From Dipteris shenzhenensis (taxonomy: Eukaryota; Polypodiophyta; Polypodiopsida; Gleicheniales): 64,000 nucleotides of DNA. The notes under the pieces were generated by a model that did not search any database, was not told the origin of the DNA, and saw only the letters and a list, made by a program, of their open reading frames with translations. A program made the position numbers and the translations under genes. Positions 35,825 to 47,916 of this stretch are shown here, one piece after another. The stretch lies in the NCBI GenBank assembly GCA_047967505.1, contig CM106541.1. One strand, given 5' to 3'. How positions within the stretch are numbered: the first letter of the stretch is position 1; each line of letters starts with the position of its first letter.

Positions 35825-38800
35825 AATAATCCAACTGTGAGGAGAGAAGATTGGTATCTGAAGCACTTGCTCAGCTATCTTGTGTGAAGTTAGTCATGAC
35901 TCCACAATCATACGTGACTCTCTTTGAAACGATGTGTTCCACGTGAAAATATCGTCCATTTGACCATAATGCACTATACTTTTTGTACTATAAAAGAGCA
36001 TCATTAAAACAATGAAGATGCATCTATTTTATAGCATAGATTGCCACAAATAATTACTTAATTACGTCAAGAGGTAAGAAACTTACATGCACCACATACA
36101 TCCAGATGATAACTCTCGCTCGTGCTTATTTATTGTCTCTCCATCGCGTTCGGCTCTACGTAGAGCCAGTTGTAGCCAATCAAGTGACGTGTGAGTGGGC
36201 AGAAGAGCCAGATCCTATGGATATGGTTGCGATCACCTGTACATTACTCTGAATCTCGTCCTTACATTTATTCTTTCTGCTTTGGCTACTTCATATCTCT
36301 CAATCCACTTCTGCATCTCAGGGCTATTGAGTATACAAAACTTATTGAATTTCTCCATTTTCTCTTCGCTCATCTTTCTTTCAATCCCTTTTCCTTGGGG
36401 AACCTCGCAACCGATGCGATCATCATCCTTGTTATGCCAAGCTTGCGGCATATCAGGATCCGTGGATGCAAGAAACTTTGTGATATATACTAATGACTCT
36501 TGTACAAGCCATCCCTTTGCCATGCTTGCTTCTCGTCTTGCTCTTTGTCTTACAAATCCCTTTAAATTTTTCATAAACCACTCGAGAGAAAACATCTATC
36601 GACTATGAACGGTACCTGCAATAGCCACCTCATCAACTATGTGCACAAGCAAGTGGACTTGAGTTGTCATAATGCTCGAGGGAAAGTGCTTCTGAAGCAA
36701 GAATACGGCTTCGATGGATTCCACGCTAGCCTTCTTGATGCTCGATATGGAGATCTCTTTTTGAGATATCCACCTATTTTTCATGTCCATGTAAGATATT
36801 TTCATAATCAGTCTACAAATTAAACAGCTTAAATTGAAGAAAATGCAATCAATGTGATTTGATAGTAAGCATACCACACAATACCACAAATATTTAATAT
36901 AACATTTCTCACATCTTCTTGTAAGCACCCTTTTATTGTAATTGGGAGGATGAACTATCAAAGCAACAAAGAAGTCATGTCAACAATATAACATAATCAT
37001 AATTATGCTAATGCATCACGATTATCGGTACACTAATTCTACTTAGAATACCTGTAAGACCTTGCGCCAATAATGGGACTTGAGCCCACTAAGCTTATTG
37101 TCCTTTGAAAATGCTCCTTTCAAGCAATGCATGTACCCTATCAGTGTTTGAAAAGAGGCACTGTCCGCCTTGACCGCCGCTACCTCCTCTCTCGTGGAGA
37201 GGATCCATGTTGCTTTCGGGAGGACAACTTTTCCCAAAGCATGCACTTGGGGCCACAAACAACACATCATATTCATAGAACACAAATCTTCTCGCACTCC
37301 TCTCGAGTCTTTGGAACCAACCAAGTGTGCCCAAATAGTAGCCCCCACATTCTTGAAGATATGCATGGGATCCAAGAGATGATTGATTTGTAACTGACCC
37401 TAATAAGGAAGCTCGTGAATGATCGATAGCCTCTTCATACCACGAGGAGGTTCCTCTCCATTCTCCCTCTAGGCCTGAATCCATCACTTGCCTTCAAATA
37501 TGGTGATGGTGGATTAAGCTGACCTCCATGTGCAAGATGGTCTAACAGAAGGTATCAAGCATGACCTTCATAAACATTCTTCCTCATATGTTTAGAGTAT
37601 CGTGCAAGCAATTTCAAACCCACTGGTCCACAAAACTCGGTCCACAAACAGGACAAGCATGGTACCCACTTGTAACAAGTCCTGCACGTGTGCATGAATG
37701 TGTTAGTATAAGACATGCGTGCGAAAGAGAGTCATAAAAGCACAATCCCTCGTTATACATGTAGAGACACAACCACGTACCTGCGCACTCTCCATATCCT
37801 GGGTATTCATGCATGGTCCACATCAAGATACCCCTGACAAAAATATCATTGGTATGTCTAGGAGCTTTGGAAATATCAAAGACCTGCACTCCTCTCCATA
37901 ATATCTGTAACTCCTCTATCAAAGGTGCCATGCACACGTCCATATTTTTTGCCTTGTACTTTCCTAGCACAAGTAGTGCAAGCATGAGGTGTCCCTTTTT
38001 TATTGTTAGCCATGGTGGGATATTGTAATTCACCACGACTATGGGCCATGTCGACCAAGATGTCGAGCGTAACCTGAAAGGATTCACGCCGTCCATGGCT
38101 AGCCCAAGATGTAAGTTGCGTGGCTCCCTCGCAAAGTCCGGCCACTGATTATCTATGTGCTTCCAAGTTGCACAATCTGTGGAAATCCTCAATGTGTCAT
38201 CAGTGGACCGATGAGATGCATGCCATGTCATCAACTCCGCTATGGATTTGCATCGAAACATGTGTTGTATTCTTGCAATGATGGGAAAGTGTCTCAAGAC
38301 CTTTACCAATATCTGCTCACCTTGCAAGTCATCTTTATATTGTTGTTCTGAACACTTTGGACAACTAGCCCAATCTGCATGCTCACGACAAAAGAAAATA
38401 CAATCATTATGGCAAGCATGGATGGTATCATAATCGATACCCACCATTGTTAGAATCTTTTTCGCTTCATCTCTTGATGCGGGCATGGTATTTAGTGCAA
38501 GCAACATCTTTTGGAGCAACCTATGACAATTCAAACATACATAGGCTTCGAACAATGATGATTCGGTATACACTATCCAAATGATGATTCTCAAAACAAA
38601 CAATATCCAAATAATGAGTCATTAATGCAAGAACTATCCTCATTAAGGCCGAGACACTTGTATCTGACCACCCATACTTTACTTGCAGATTCAAGATTGA
38701 GAGACAAGCACGTAGTTTAGACATCTTAGCACCCTTGTACAATTGTGATGATTGCAACTCTCACATTTTGACCTCAGACTCTAACATCACGTGTACATGG

Positions 38801-38939
38801 GATGTAATACCCCTAAAAATAGAATCCATCAAGTCGACCATACCCTCGTCATCATCCGAGAGACTATAGTCTTGCTCAAAGTGTGAGGGTATATGCATAC
38901 CCTCATTAGCCTCCTCATCCTATTGTAAGATTTCGTGTA

Positions 38940-39285
38940 AAGATAAGATCTTATGCTCATGCTTATGCTCATGCTTATGCTCATGCATGAGCATAAGAGT
39001 AGACATATGCTCATGCATAAGCATGAGCATATGTCTCTTTTTCTCTCTTTTGTTTCCCTCTTCTTCTCTCTTTCTTTCCCTCTTTCCACTTTTCCAATCT
39101 CTCTTTCCTTTCCCCCTTCTCTTATGCTCATGCATAAGCATAAGCATGAGCATATGTCTCTATCTCTTATGCTTATGCTTATCATGCATATGTCTCCTCT
39201 TCTCCTTTCCCTCTTCTTCCTCTTTTCCTTTGCCTATGCCTATGCTTATGTTTGTTTTTCATTTTCGTGTTTGTGTCTATGTAAG
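38940..39285. repeat. Shortened satellite of copy D at the deletion junction
   Basis: Words ATGCTCATGCTTATGCTCAT and CTCTTTTTCTCTC-type tracts, the family-1 leader satellite reduced to about 320 bases. It is joined on the left to transposase intron 1 (AAGATTTCGTGTAAA) by deletion. Confidence 0.75.
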
Positions 39286-40435
39286 ACATGGGATCATGTC
39301 GCACATCCGACGAGTATGGACAGCCTCGCAGGAGGAGAGCTCACGATCTATATGCTCTAGAGGACTTTGATTCCTCTCAGGTGACTATGCCGAGGACTAC
39401 CCCTGGTCTGACTCCCCTCGAACCTAGCATTGCGACTACCCCCGGACGACGTAGCACTGTGACTACCCCTCAGGGAACTCCTTTGCTAGCTGCGCATGGC
39501 TTTGTCGGGAGTCTCGACGAGTTTGTAGTGTAGATGAGTGATGAGGAGGCAGCAAGATTCTTCTCTTTGCTATCTCAGAGGACCCCAACAATTCCCTCCC
39601 CTACACGGACGGCTGGATGTACTGCCCAACCATCCCCTTCATGCCCTTTGACCGAGGGGTCATCACCTGCGCGTGCCTCTTGTAAGGGAAGGGTAGAAAG
39701 GGCAGCTTATGTTGTGCTAACTCGGGAGATGTAGACGAGTCAGCACACTCACATTCCTAGAGGTCTCCACTTGGTACGGAGACACAGTATCAGTCAGGTC
39801 TCTTGCTCTCTCCTACTCCCACTACTACTCCTTGCTCCAGAAGCGATCGCACAGCTTCCACTCCTTCTAACTCTATTACCATCAGTCCTCCTTACTCATC
39901 AGGGGATCTCTCCTATCAAATCATGGCTGCTGAAGAGATAATAGAAGATAGAAAGGGCAAAGCAATGATGGCCACCATGAGGCAGTTGATGAGCCATCAC
40001 TTCAAGAGTGGCATGGCTACCGATTGGTGGTATCAAGATGACCAAAAGAAGTAGGCAGTCATCAATGAATTAAAACAAAAATACCATAACCTGCTAAATT
40101 GGGAGTTTAAGGAGGATTATATGCGAGAGTGCATGGGTTTGGTCTTGAATCATAGTAGATCAACCTTGCGTACTTCCATCACAAAGGTGTTAGCTAAACC
40201 CAGTTGGGCAGACAAACCTGATTGGAAGTTCTTCAAGAAGCAGAATAGGGACCATCTCGAAATGTTCGAGGGTTAGAGGAGGGCTGTGAAGAGACGACTA
40301 GATGTCGTAGGTACTTTGCACTTTGGTGCAGGTGGATGGTTGGCATTCGAGGCAACCGTGGTAAGTCTACTTCTTGTCATTTAATATATTGTTCTATTTG
40401 TTTTACTAAATATTACATGCACTTTAGCTAACTCT

Positions 40436-41050
40436 CACAACAAGACAAAGCACCCATAGACGTGCACACAAACACATTTACTGAACTAAATAGAAAACTT
40501 ACGAGCGTGTCAATTTGCGCATCTATTTTTGCATCTAGAGACCCGCGTCTATCAGCATGTCTATATAGGACACACATGCACGTATAGATGCGCATGTTGA
40601 TGCTTAAATAGATGCTCTTATAAACACATTTATAGATGCAAAAATAGACGCTTGTCGATAGACAGACACGTATATAGACATGTTTATAGACACACTGATA
40701 AACGCGCTTTATAATATTTTTTTTTAAATTTACAGAATGCTGTGTATGTTGTGTATGCTATATAGTTACAAGAATCCCATTCCCACATTGTGTAATTCAA
40801 TTCTTACAGCCAACCACATTTTAATTAGAATTCCAAATAAAACATCACAACTCCAAAACGCAATAAAATTGAAAGCTGAAAAAGTGCTTGTATGTACATA
40901 TAGCATAAAGCTAAGCCACGTCATGTGGCTTCAAGTACAAAAAATAAGGAAGCTAAGCCACGTCATGTGGCTTCAAGTACAAAAAATAAGAGGAGTGTAT
41001 ATACAAGAGGCACGAAGCCAAGCCAGTGTCTTTAAGTACAAAAAAGAGTA
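40436..41050. repeat. orf2-side terminus and orf2 3' flank of F2-2
   Basis: 40445-40710 carries decayed family-2 subterminal words (GCATGTCTATATAGGACAC, GTCTATCAGCATGTCTATAT). 40890-41040 is the three-unit array with core CATGTGGCTTCAAGTACAAA. Confidence 0.7.
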
Positions 41051-42510
41051 GCTAGCACTACTTCTACGACTAATCTTCATTGCCTTCCACGCTCCCTTCT
41101 ATGCTCCCTTCTGTGCTCCCTTCTGCGCCTCCTTCCTCGTCTTCCTCGTTGTCTTATGCACGGGCCTGTAAACAAGGGACAACATATATCAATGTATGAA
41201 AAATCAAATCTTTACTTATAATATTGGCATTATTTAATTACTTTCAAATACCTTGGGGGCCACTCCAGTAATCAACCCATCATCATAGAAGTGCCTCCAT
41301 GTATCTCCTTTGCGATGGTGGCGATGGTAGGCTATCTCCACAGGAGTAGGGTATCTGCCCACGATCTCAAGCTACAAGACGACACAATTTGCGGAGGGAT
41401 TAGTACAAAGAAACAACCTCCTAATAAACTACATAAGTAATATAATTTGAGATCGATACTTACAAATCGGGCCTCCCATGATTCAACACCCCCTGCTCCA
41501 AAATGCGCACTTCCATATTCCTCCATCTGGATCCTTCGTGCCTCCACGTGTTGCAAACTAGGGTCCTCCCTCGCTGACTTCATTGCTTTCTTTCACTCAC
41601 GCTTGTGAGCGGTGTGGGGCGGGCCCCTTGGTGGTTGACCTCCCTCGAGCCTGGCAAGCTCCGCTAGTGCCTGCCTCTTAAGTGAAGATCTTTGATTACC
41701 AAGTATTGTAACAATATTCGACTTGGCCCATTTATCCGTGAACTGGCGATTGGGGGGGTTAGGATACCTAGAGCGAAGAACAACGAGGGTCTCATCAGCC
41801 AACCTCTTTGACTGGTCTTTGAAGTGGATAAAGCAATCTCTGTAATTATTAGCAATTACAGAGCGCATGAAGGCCATGATGTCCTTCCCCCGCGCATCCA
41901 TCAAGATGCCTCCTGTCTGAGTGATGTCATAAAATATCGTACCATCACCTGGAGGCATGTCTAAATCATCTGAATCATCATCGTCCCCACCGCCACCCCT
42001 CCCAAAGCATTGTGCCATGCATCCCCCACCGCTCTCCCTGCTACTACGCCTGCTATCATGTCGTGTCAAGCTTGTATGCTGGCTACTCGTAGTTGGAGGC
42101 ACGGGACTACGTTGACCACTCGTAGCTGGAGAAATGAGTCTTGACTACATAGGAGTACGTCGACGGCTCTACGAGACAGAAGGACCTCTTGACGGCATGG
42201 GGGAACAGGCATAAGACGGCATGGCAGAAGGGGCATAAGACAGCATGGGGGAAGGGGCATAAGATGGCATGGGAGATGGGCCTCGATCGACTGTGTAGCC
42301 AGCTGGGCTGTGCAAACTCCGCTGGGGTGATCTTAGCTGGTGTGGGGTGGTTTGGAGTCTGTAGTGCCGACTCCTGGGGGGTGTTTAGAGTACCCGTCAT
42401 ATACCCATATAACTCCGCAGGACTAGGAGGGTGCCCTAAAAGATTATATAAGTCCCTAAAAATAGACTCCCCGGGATCAGGTGAGTTGGAAGCGCTTCTG
42501 GCCACATGAT
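41050..42510 (-). pseudogene. Family-2 orf2, copy F2-2
   Basis: Same protein as F2-1 orf2. A one-base loss just after the MWP start shifts the frame (the N-terminal part reads as SASNSPDPGESIFRDLYNLL). The Pro/Tyr repeat region is degenerate. The segment 41593-42102 is open (ESGGGCMAQCFGRGGGGDDD, ARGKDIMAFMRSVIANNYRD, RQFTDKWAKSNIV), then TGA replaces the Trp of REWKKAMK, followed by SAREDPSLQHVEARRIQMEE. Exon 2 is shortened (ends GLIT-GVAPK) and keeps a GT donor (41250-41251). The final exon again has repeated EGS-type acidic units. Confidence 0.8.
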
Positions 42511-43334
42511 GAACTAGAAAAAAGAAAAAAAATCTATTACTGATGAGCTGAGAAGAAAGGGGAAGGATTACTGTCGGAGTGTGTCTATAGATGCGTCTAA
42601 TTAGCGCGTCTATTTTTGCATATAACAATGCATCTATAGAGGCGGCTGTCTGTGTTTGTAAACAAACTAGACGTGCATTTAGATGCACCTTTAGATGCGG
42701 TTTTAGACGCGCTCTAAGATGCACCTATAGACGCGCTCTGACAGATGGACTTTTATAAAAAGTAGAAAAGGACATTGCACCTAACACATAAATGTGACAC
42801 TGATACCCAGATCATGCGTTGATACCCAGATCATGCGTTTTTTGGATACGAGAAAGTACAAATCCAAAGAGAGCAAACTTCCAAAAAAGACCAACTACAA
42901 AAAGACTTACCTTGGATAGAGGTATGGAAGGTTCTTGTACTTTTTCAAAGTTGCTTCTCCTCCTTGTTTGCCCTCCTCTCCTTTAAGCTTGGAAGTAAGT
43001 GTGGGTGCCTTCCTCTTAAGTGTAAGCTTGGAAGTAAGTGTGGATGCCTTCCTCTTAAGCGTCGAAACTGTGGATCTGCTAATAAGTAAGCAAACAAGCC
43101 GCACGAAGTATAATTAATGTGAAGAAAAGCGAAGCGAGCACGCTAAAAGAAGGTTTAAAAGCTATGTCTATAGGCACGTCTAAAAGCACGTCTATTGGCA
43201 CATCTAAATACACAGAGTAGATGCAGTTTTAGACGCGCACCATAGAGCAAATAGACAGGCTTTTAGACGTGCCACAGAGTTTAAGATTAAACATTTGAAG
43301 AAGAGCAAATTTCTTTGGGTTGTTTGTTTGTAGG
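42511..43334. promoter_or_regulatory. Central region of F2-2
   Basis: Between the divergent genes: family-2 palindromic words at 42580-42740 and 43150-43280 (GATGCACCTATAGACGCGC, AGGCACGTCTAAAAGCACG), and the orf2 leader at about 42900-43100 with a 36-base tandem duplication around AAGCTTGGAAGTAAGTGTGG. Confidence 0.6.
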
Positions 43335-46300
43335 ATGTCTTCATCTTCAACAAGTAGCTCTAGTGAGGATGAATCCCTCCGTATCCACCATCGCGAAATG
43401 TGGTTGGAGCAAAAAATCAAATGTATGTGTGATTGATGTCAAGGAAACATGTATCGTACATGGAGGATTACACTCAATCACATCTCAAAGTATGGAGAAT
43501 GGGATGTGATTGTAAAAAGGGTAAGGGTTTGTAAGTTAAGGTTGATTGAGATACCTATGGGTGTTCATATGTTGGAGTTATGATCCCATTTTAATTTGAT
43601 ACAGGATGCAGTGCCACACCCACATATGTTGCCCTATGCTCGCCGTGAGGAGGCGAAGCGTCGGCAATATGAGGTGAGATCTTCAGGAGGGACCGTTACG
43701 GATGCATGGAGTGATGGTGATAGTAGCCCTCCGCCATTACCTCATGAAGCCGTGGAGGAGGAGGTGTTTGATGATATGGTGCAGGATTTATATGTCCATC
43801 AAGGGCTCATCAAGGGAGGGATGATAGCATGGAGCAGGATGATCTTTTTACTGTAGCATCGACTCCACTGTTTGAGGGGTGCACATTCTCTATTCTACGT
43901 GCCTCCTTGAGTTACTAAACTTGCAAACCATATATGGATGGAGCAATGCAAGTTTGAATGCATTACTCAAGTAAGCTTTAAAGTCTATTTGCAAACATGG
44001 TGAACAACGTTTCAAGGAAGAACCTAGGAGCTTGAGACTTGGATTGGGTATGGATTGTGTGAACCCATTTGGTCTCAAAATCACCTCTTACAGTGTATGG
44101 CCAGTGATATTGGTATATTATAATCTTTCACCCTCTATGGCTATTAAGAAAGGACATGTTATGTTGTCCCTTCTAATCCATGGAAACATAAAGTCAAAAA
44201 TCCTGATGTTTATTTGGAGCCTTTGATTGACAAGCTAGAGATACTTTGGAGAGGTATCGAGGTGCATGATGTGAGCAGGCCTCCCTCGTAATGAGACTTC
44301 AACTGCAAAGCAGTCTTGATGTCGACGATACATGACTTCCTAGGCCATGGCGAGTGTTCAGGTAAGCATTGCACTTTTAATTATGAGTAGGCAACAGATG
44401 TGGCACCTTGAACCCACCTTCAACTCTTAATTGCATCTATTGTTCAGGTCTCACTACATTGGGTTACCATGCATGTCCTGTTTGTGGTCCTTCACTAGTT
44501 GCCTCATGGGCAGACGCATTGAAAAAGGTCATCTATGAGAATCACCATCGATTTCTCCCACCTGATCATCCTAGATATGTTGCCCCTTGGAATGAAGTCC
44601 TCCCACAATCACTCACCGCGGGAGATTGGATGAGAATTTGGGATGGTTTCATGACTCCTCCACCACTTGGCATGAGACGGTAAGGGTTTGTAACTATTGT
44701 GTGCTATATTGGCTGGCAATAAAGATTGCCCGCTTACACCAGCTTTTGTTTAGATACTCCATCTTTTATTGTTTACCATATTGGTCCCACCTGAAGATCA
44801 ATCACCTGCTTGATCCCATGCATATCTTCAAGAATATGGCATCTACCATTTGGGAGCATTTGAATGGGACACGAAATTCCGTAGGCATAAGGGAGGATCG
44901 ACGTACCACAGGGAGGATGCGTGAAGCTTGGCCACAAGAGCGACCAAATGGGCATCTTTTTTTACCTCGTGCACCGTGGATGTTATCAAAGCTAGAGATG
45001 GTGATGGTGAAGCACGCTATTACTACAATTCGTACTCCCACTGGATGCATGAGGTGTTTGAAGGGAGCCTTTACAAAGAGCAAGAAAAGAGGTGTAGAGC
45101 AATTATATGGCTTGAAATCTCATGATTGGCACAAGATGCTCCAAGTAAGTATTTTATGTGCATAATATCTTTTTCCTTTCAAATTTGTGAGTGAATAATT
45201 ATAAGCAACTAATCAACCACCTCCTTGTGGGTTCAGTTCATACTACCTACTAGCATTTCACGTAGTGCATCGAAGGACGTGAAAGATTGTATTTACAAGA
45301 TGGGCGAGCTTGTGAGGTACTTTACATGATACAAAATCTGATGCGTATCAATGCTCCATGCAAGTTTGAATGCATATTGCTAATATGCTGTACTTTTTCA
45401 TTTCTAGGTATGTGAGCTCAAAGGAAATAGATCCCACCATGCTTGAGAATGCTTGAGTTATGTCAGTGGAGGTGGTTTTTTTAGTGGAGGAGACATTTCC
45501 ACGTTCTATTCTCACAAGCCAACTACATCTTATAGTGCATTTGGTGGATGAGATTGCTATATGCGGTACTATACATGCACGATGGTTGTTCTTCCTGGAG
45601 CGCTTCATGAAGACCTTGAAGGGCTTCGTGAGACAAAATGCAAGACCCAAAGGTAGCATGGCCGAGGGTTGGTTGATACAAGAGTCACTTGTATATATTT
45701 CTGAGTTTCTTATTGATGTGGATAGCTCTCTCCCACGACTATGGAGAGATGATGAAGACCTAAGGATGACCTCTATTGTGCCTCAAGGGAAAGGACGCAA
45801 CAAAGTAATAGACACGGAGTTGCATAATAGTATCAACCTCTTTTGCCTGCTTAATAGTGATGTGATAAAAAGATGGGTGACAAGATACGAGGATGCAAAG
45901 GCAAGAAGATAAGCAGAAGTGCCCTCTTTTGTACACACCACGGATCTCGTGTGCCATACCCTCAGTATATCTAAGAGCACTTCCAAAGGATATTCATGTG
46001 GATGGGCTACTTGATGAAATGGAGAAAGCAAAGAAAGATGAGGGGATGCATATCACAATGGAAGAATGGGAGTATGCTAGGGGATGCATGAGCAAGGTCG
46101 GTATATAGAATGTTATGCATAAGCTAGGAGCTTTCAATAATTTAGATTGCTTATTTAATTGATTTTTTCTTGGTGTAATGCACTATGTTCAATGCTATAT
46201 GGTGTGAGGGCAAGCATTTTTGAACACAACGGATTGATGATAAGAGAAACACAAAAGATTGCGGCGTCATTGCTAGCTTTGAGGGAGCCAATGGAGCCAT

Positions 46301-46959
46301 GGATGATTATTGTGGCATAATCCAAGATATTATTATGCTTGACTTTCGACGCTTCTTTGTGTATGTTTTGGATGTAAAGTGGTTTAAGGATGTGGTGGAA
46401 AGAGGCCCTAATGCAACAATCAAACGCCATGCAAGTGGCTTTGTAACTATTGACTCCACAAAGTTTTGGCAAAGTAGGAAGGACACACTAGTACTACCGC
46501 AACAATATGTGAACAGGTACTGTGCACAAATATAAAAATACTCGCTTTTAAATATTTGATGCAAGAAAAATAACATGATTGTATTTGTGTTTGGATTAGG
46601 TTGTCTATCAACCAATGGTGGATAATACCCGATGGTGGCATGTCATACCTATTATGCCACGTTCCAAAGTGATGTATAGTACATTTACTAATATGGAGCG
46701 TATGGAGGATTATCATGGCCATGGATGTGATGATGACCATGATACGAGAGAGGAGGATGATCATGAGATAGGAGATACAGATATTGAGGCCATTACCCGT
46801 GAGGATGAGCCTACCATTGGTGATGTTGATTTCGATGAGCACATGAGTAGCACAAGTAGTAGTGGGTTGAATGTATTTGTAGATCTAAACACTTGTTTGG
46901 ATTTTGAAGTAGATAGTTTGGCAAGGGTTGATCTCATTGAGGATGAGATTGAACCGTAG
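43335..46959 (+). pseudogene. TNP2-like transposase of F2-2, with internal deletion
   Basis: ATG at 43335 (MSSSSTSSSSEDESLRIHH); TGA at 43434 inside the zinc-finger motif, as in F2-1. Exon 2 is about 43604-43970 with a frameshift near 43815. The next exon has lost about 0.45 kb relative to F2-1 and begins at 44008 (KEEPRSLRLGLGMD). Then 44450-44683 (GYHACPVCGPSLVASWADAL), 44758-45147 (LLDPMHIFKNMASTIWEHL), 45407-45912 (DUF4218, LHLIVHLVDEIAICGTIHAR), 46190-46520 (DUF4216, IIMLDFRRFFVYVLDVKWF) and 46600-46959 (WWHVIPIMPRS plus acidic tail). Extra stops include TAG in the DUF4218 exon start and TAA at 45910. It is inactive. Confidence 0.87.
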
Positions 46960-46989
46960 CCCATCATTGATATTGGCAAAACTATTTTA

Positions 46990-47520
46990 CATATTGTCTC
47001 ATTCTTCTCACCTCACTTAATTCTTGTATATGTGGGCTTGCAAAAAAGCATTGATGTTTTTTTTAAAATTATGTGCCTTGGTAATCATGGGCAATGTTTG
47101 GAAAGCAATGATGTACACCAAAATTTCACTTTCTGTATTCTTTGGTTTGCGCCTATATACGCGTCTAAATATGCGTCTGATTCCCAATGTAAATGCGCAA
47201 ATACATGCGCTAATATACGTGCAAATAGACGTGCTGATAAACGCTATGTTAGACAGGCCAATATTTTGTCAGTTTAGATGCGCAAATAGACGTGTTAATA
47301 CAAACATAAATAGATGTGCTGATAAACGCGATGTTAGACGGGCCCATATTTTCTCAGTTTAAATGCATAAATAGATGCGCTATTTAAACACGCAAATAGA
47401 TGAGTTGTTAGATGCGCTTTTAGACGTGCCCATAATTCCTCTACTCAAGCAATGCCTATAGATGCGCTCGCTATTTTGCACGTCTACCAAGCGTGTCTAT
47501 AGTTGCTTTGTGTTGTTGTG
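46990..47520. repeat. Transposase-side terminus of F2-2
   Basis: 47140-47490 contains many GTCTATAGACGC-derived words, including two longer direct repeats with GTGCTGATAAACGC[TG]ATGTTAGAC (near 47230 and 47315). Confidence 0.75.
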
Positions 47521-47916
47521 TCTAACTCTTGTAAATTAGATCCACAACAAGCTGCGATGGGTCGTCTTCCTACAGATGCAGAGTCGCGATGCACATTTTG
47601 CATAGGAACAAAGCCATGGTTTATTGAGCAAGAGGCAATGGGAGCAATGGTCGATTGGGATGAGGTGGCTGCTTGCACGGTATAAGTCTACTCCTACTTG
47701 TAATCTCACTTTTTAAATTGTTTTATTCTTTAAGTTCCAATCTAATTTTCAATTTATATGTTTTACGCTTAGGGTCAAAGCTCAAGCATCCCATCATCAG
47801 AAGCGAGCGATCAACAGGGCCAGGGGTCAGATGCACATGACGAGGATCAGGAAGAAGGCGCCGCTCACGAGGACCAAGGATCAGGCCAACAAGACGAGAA
47901 CGATTCGGATGAGTAG

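Larger units (their letters stand above)
27593..38930 (-). pseudogene. TNP2-like transposase of copy D, split by F2-1
   Basis: Minus-strand exons: about 38640-38915 (DEGMVDLMDSIFRG, LNLQVKYGWSDTSVSALMR), 37791-38522 (LLALNTMPAS, IPPWLTIKKGHLMLALLV), about 37600-37680 (GYHACPVCGP), 37043-37480 (MHIFKNVGATIWAHLVGSKD), and 36233-36790 (DUF4218, FVRQRARREASMAKGWLVQ). The DUF4216 exon starts at about 36010, is broken at 35824/28321 by F2-1 and continues to 28100. The acidic last exon is at 27593-28000. Exon 1 is gone. TGA at about 36230, after RVMYR, is shared with copy G. The uninterrupted DUF4216 exon of copy G (61741-61790) shows exactly where F2-1 entered. Confidence 0.88.
40436..47520 (+). 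mobile_element. CACTA-like family 2, copy F2-2, in the orf2 intron of copy D
   Basis: Left end CACAACAAGACAAAGCACCC (orf2 side); the reverse complement of the right end is CACAACAACACAAAGCAACT (transposase side). TCT flanks both sides (40433-40435 and 47521-47523). 7085 bases, opposite orientation to F2-1. The equivalent intron in copy B (about 54440) is uninterrupted. The flanks share up to nine similar bases (GCTAACTCT / TCTAACTCT), but the clean AAT of F2-1 favours a 3-bp duplication next to an older 6-base local repeat. Confidence 0.88.
39288..47916 (+). pseudogene. Family-1 orf2 of copy D, split by F2-2
   Basis: Exon 1 is 39288-40360 (donor GTAAGT), intron 1 holds F2-2, exon 2 is about 47540-47680 and exon 3 about 47773-47916. 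It encodes MGSCRTSDEYGQPRRRRAHD, the TTPGR/TTPQGTP Pro-rich region, EEAARFFSLLSQRT, SSGDLSYQI, KGKAMMATMRQLMSHHFKSG and, near the end of exon 1, LHFGAGGWLAFEATV. Exon 2 has MGRLPTDAESRCTF (the 'G-R-x-P-T-x-x-E' block) and exon 3 an acidic Gln/Asp-rich tail. Breaks: TAG at 39531 (CAG in copy A), a frameshift near 39720, and TAG near 40052 and 40273. This copy shows the full exon plan of the gene whose end is missing in copy A. Confidence 0.82.

Noticed and set aside
40427-47529. A 9-bp target duplication (GCTAACTCT/TCTAACTCT) for F2-2, which would suggest a Mutator-like element
   Set aside because: F2-1, the same family, has an unambiguous 3-bp duplication proven by an empty site, and the gene content is TNP2; a small pre-existing repeat explains the extra similarity.
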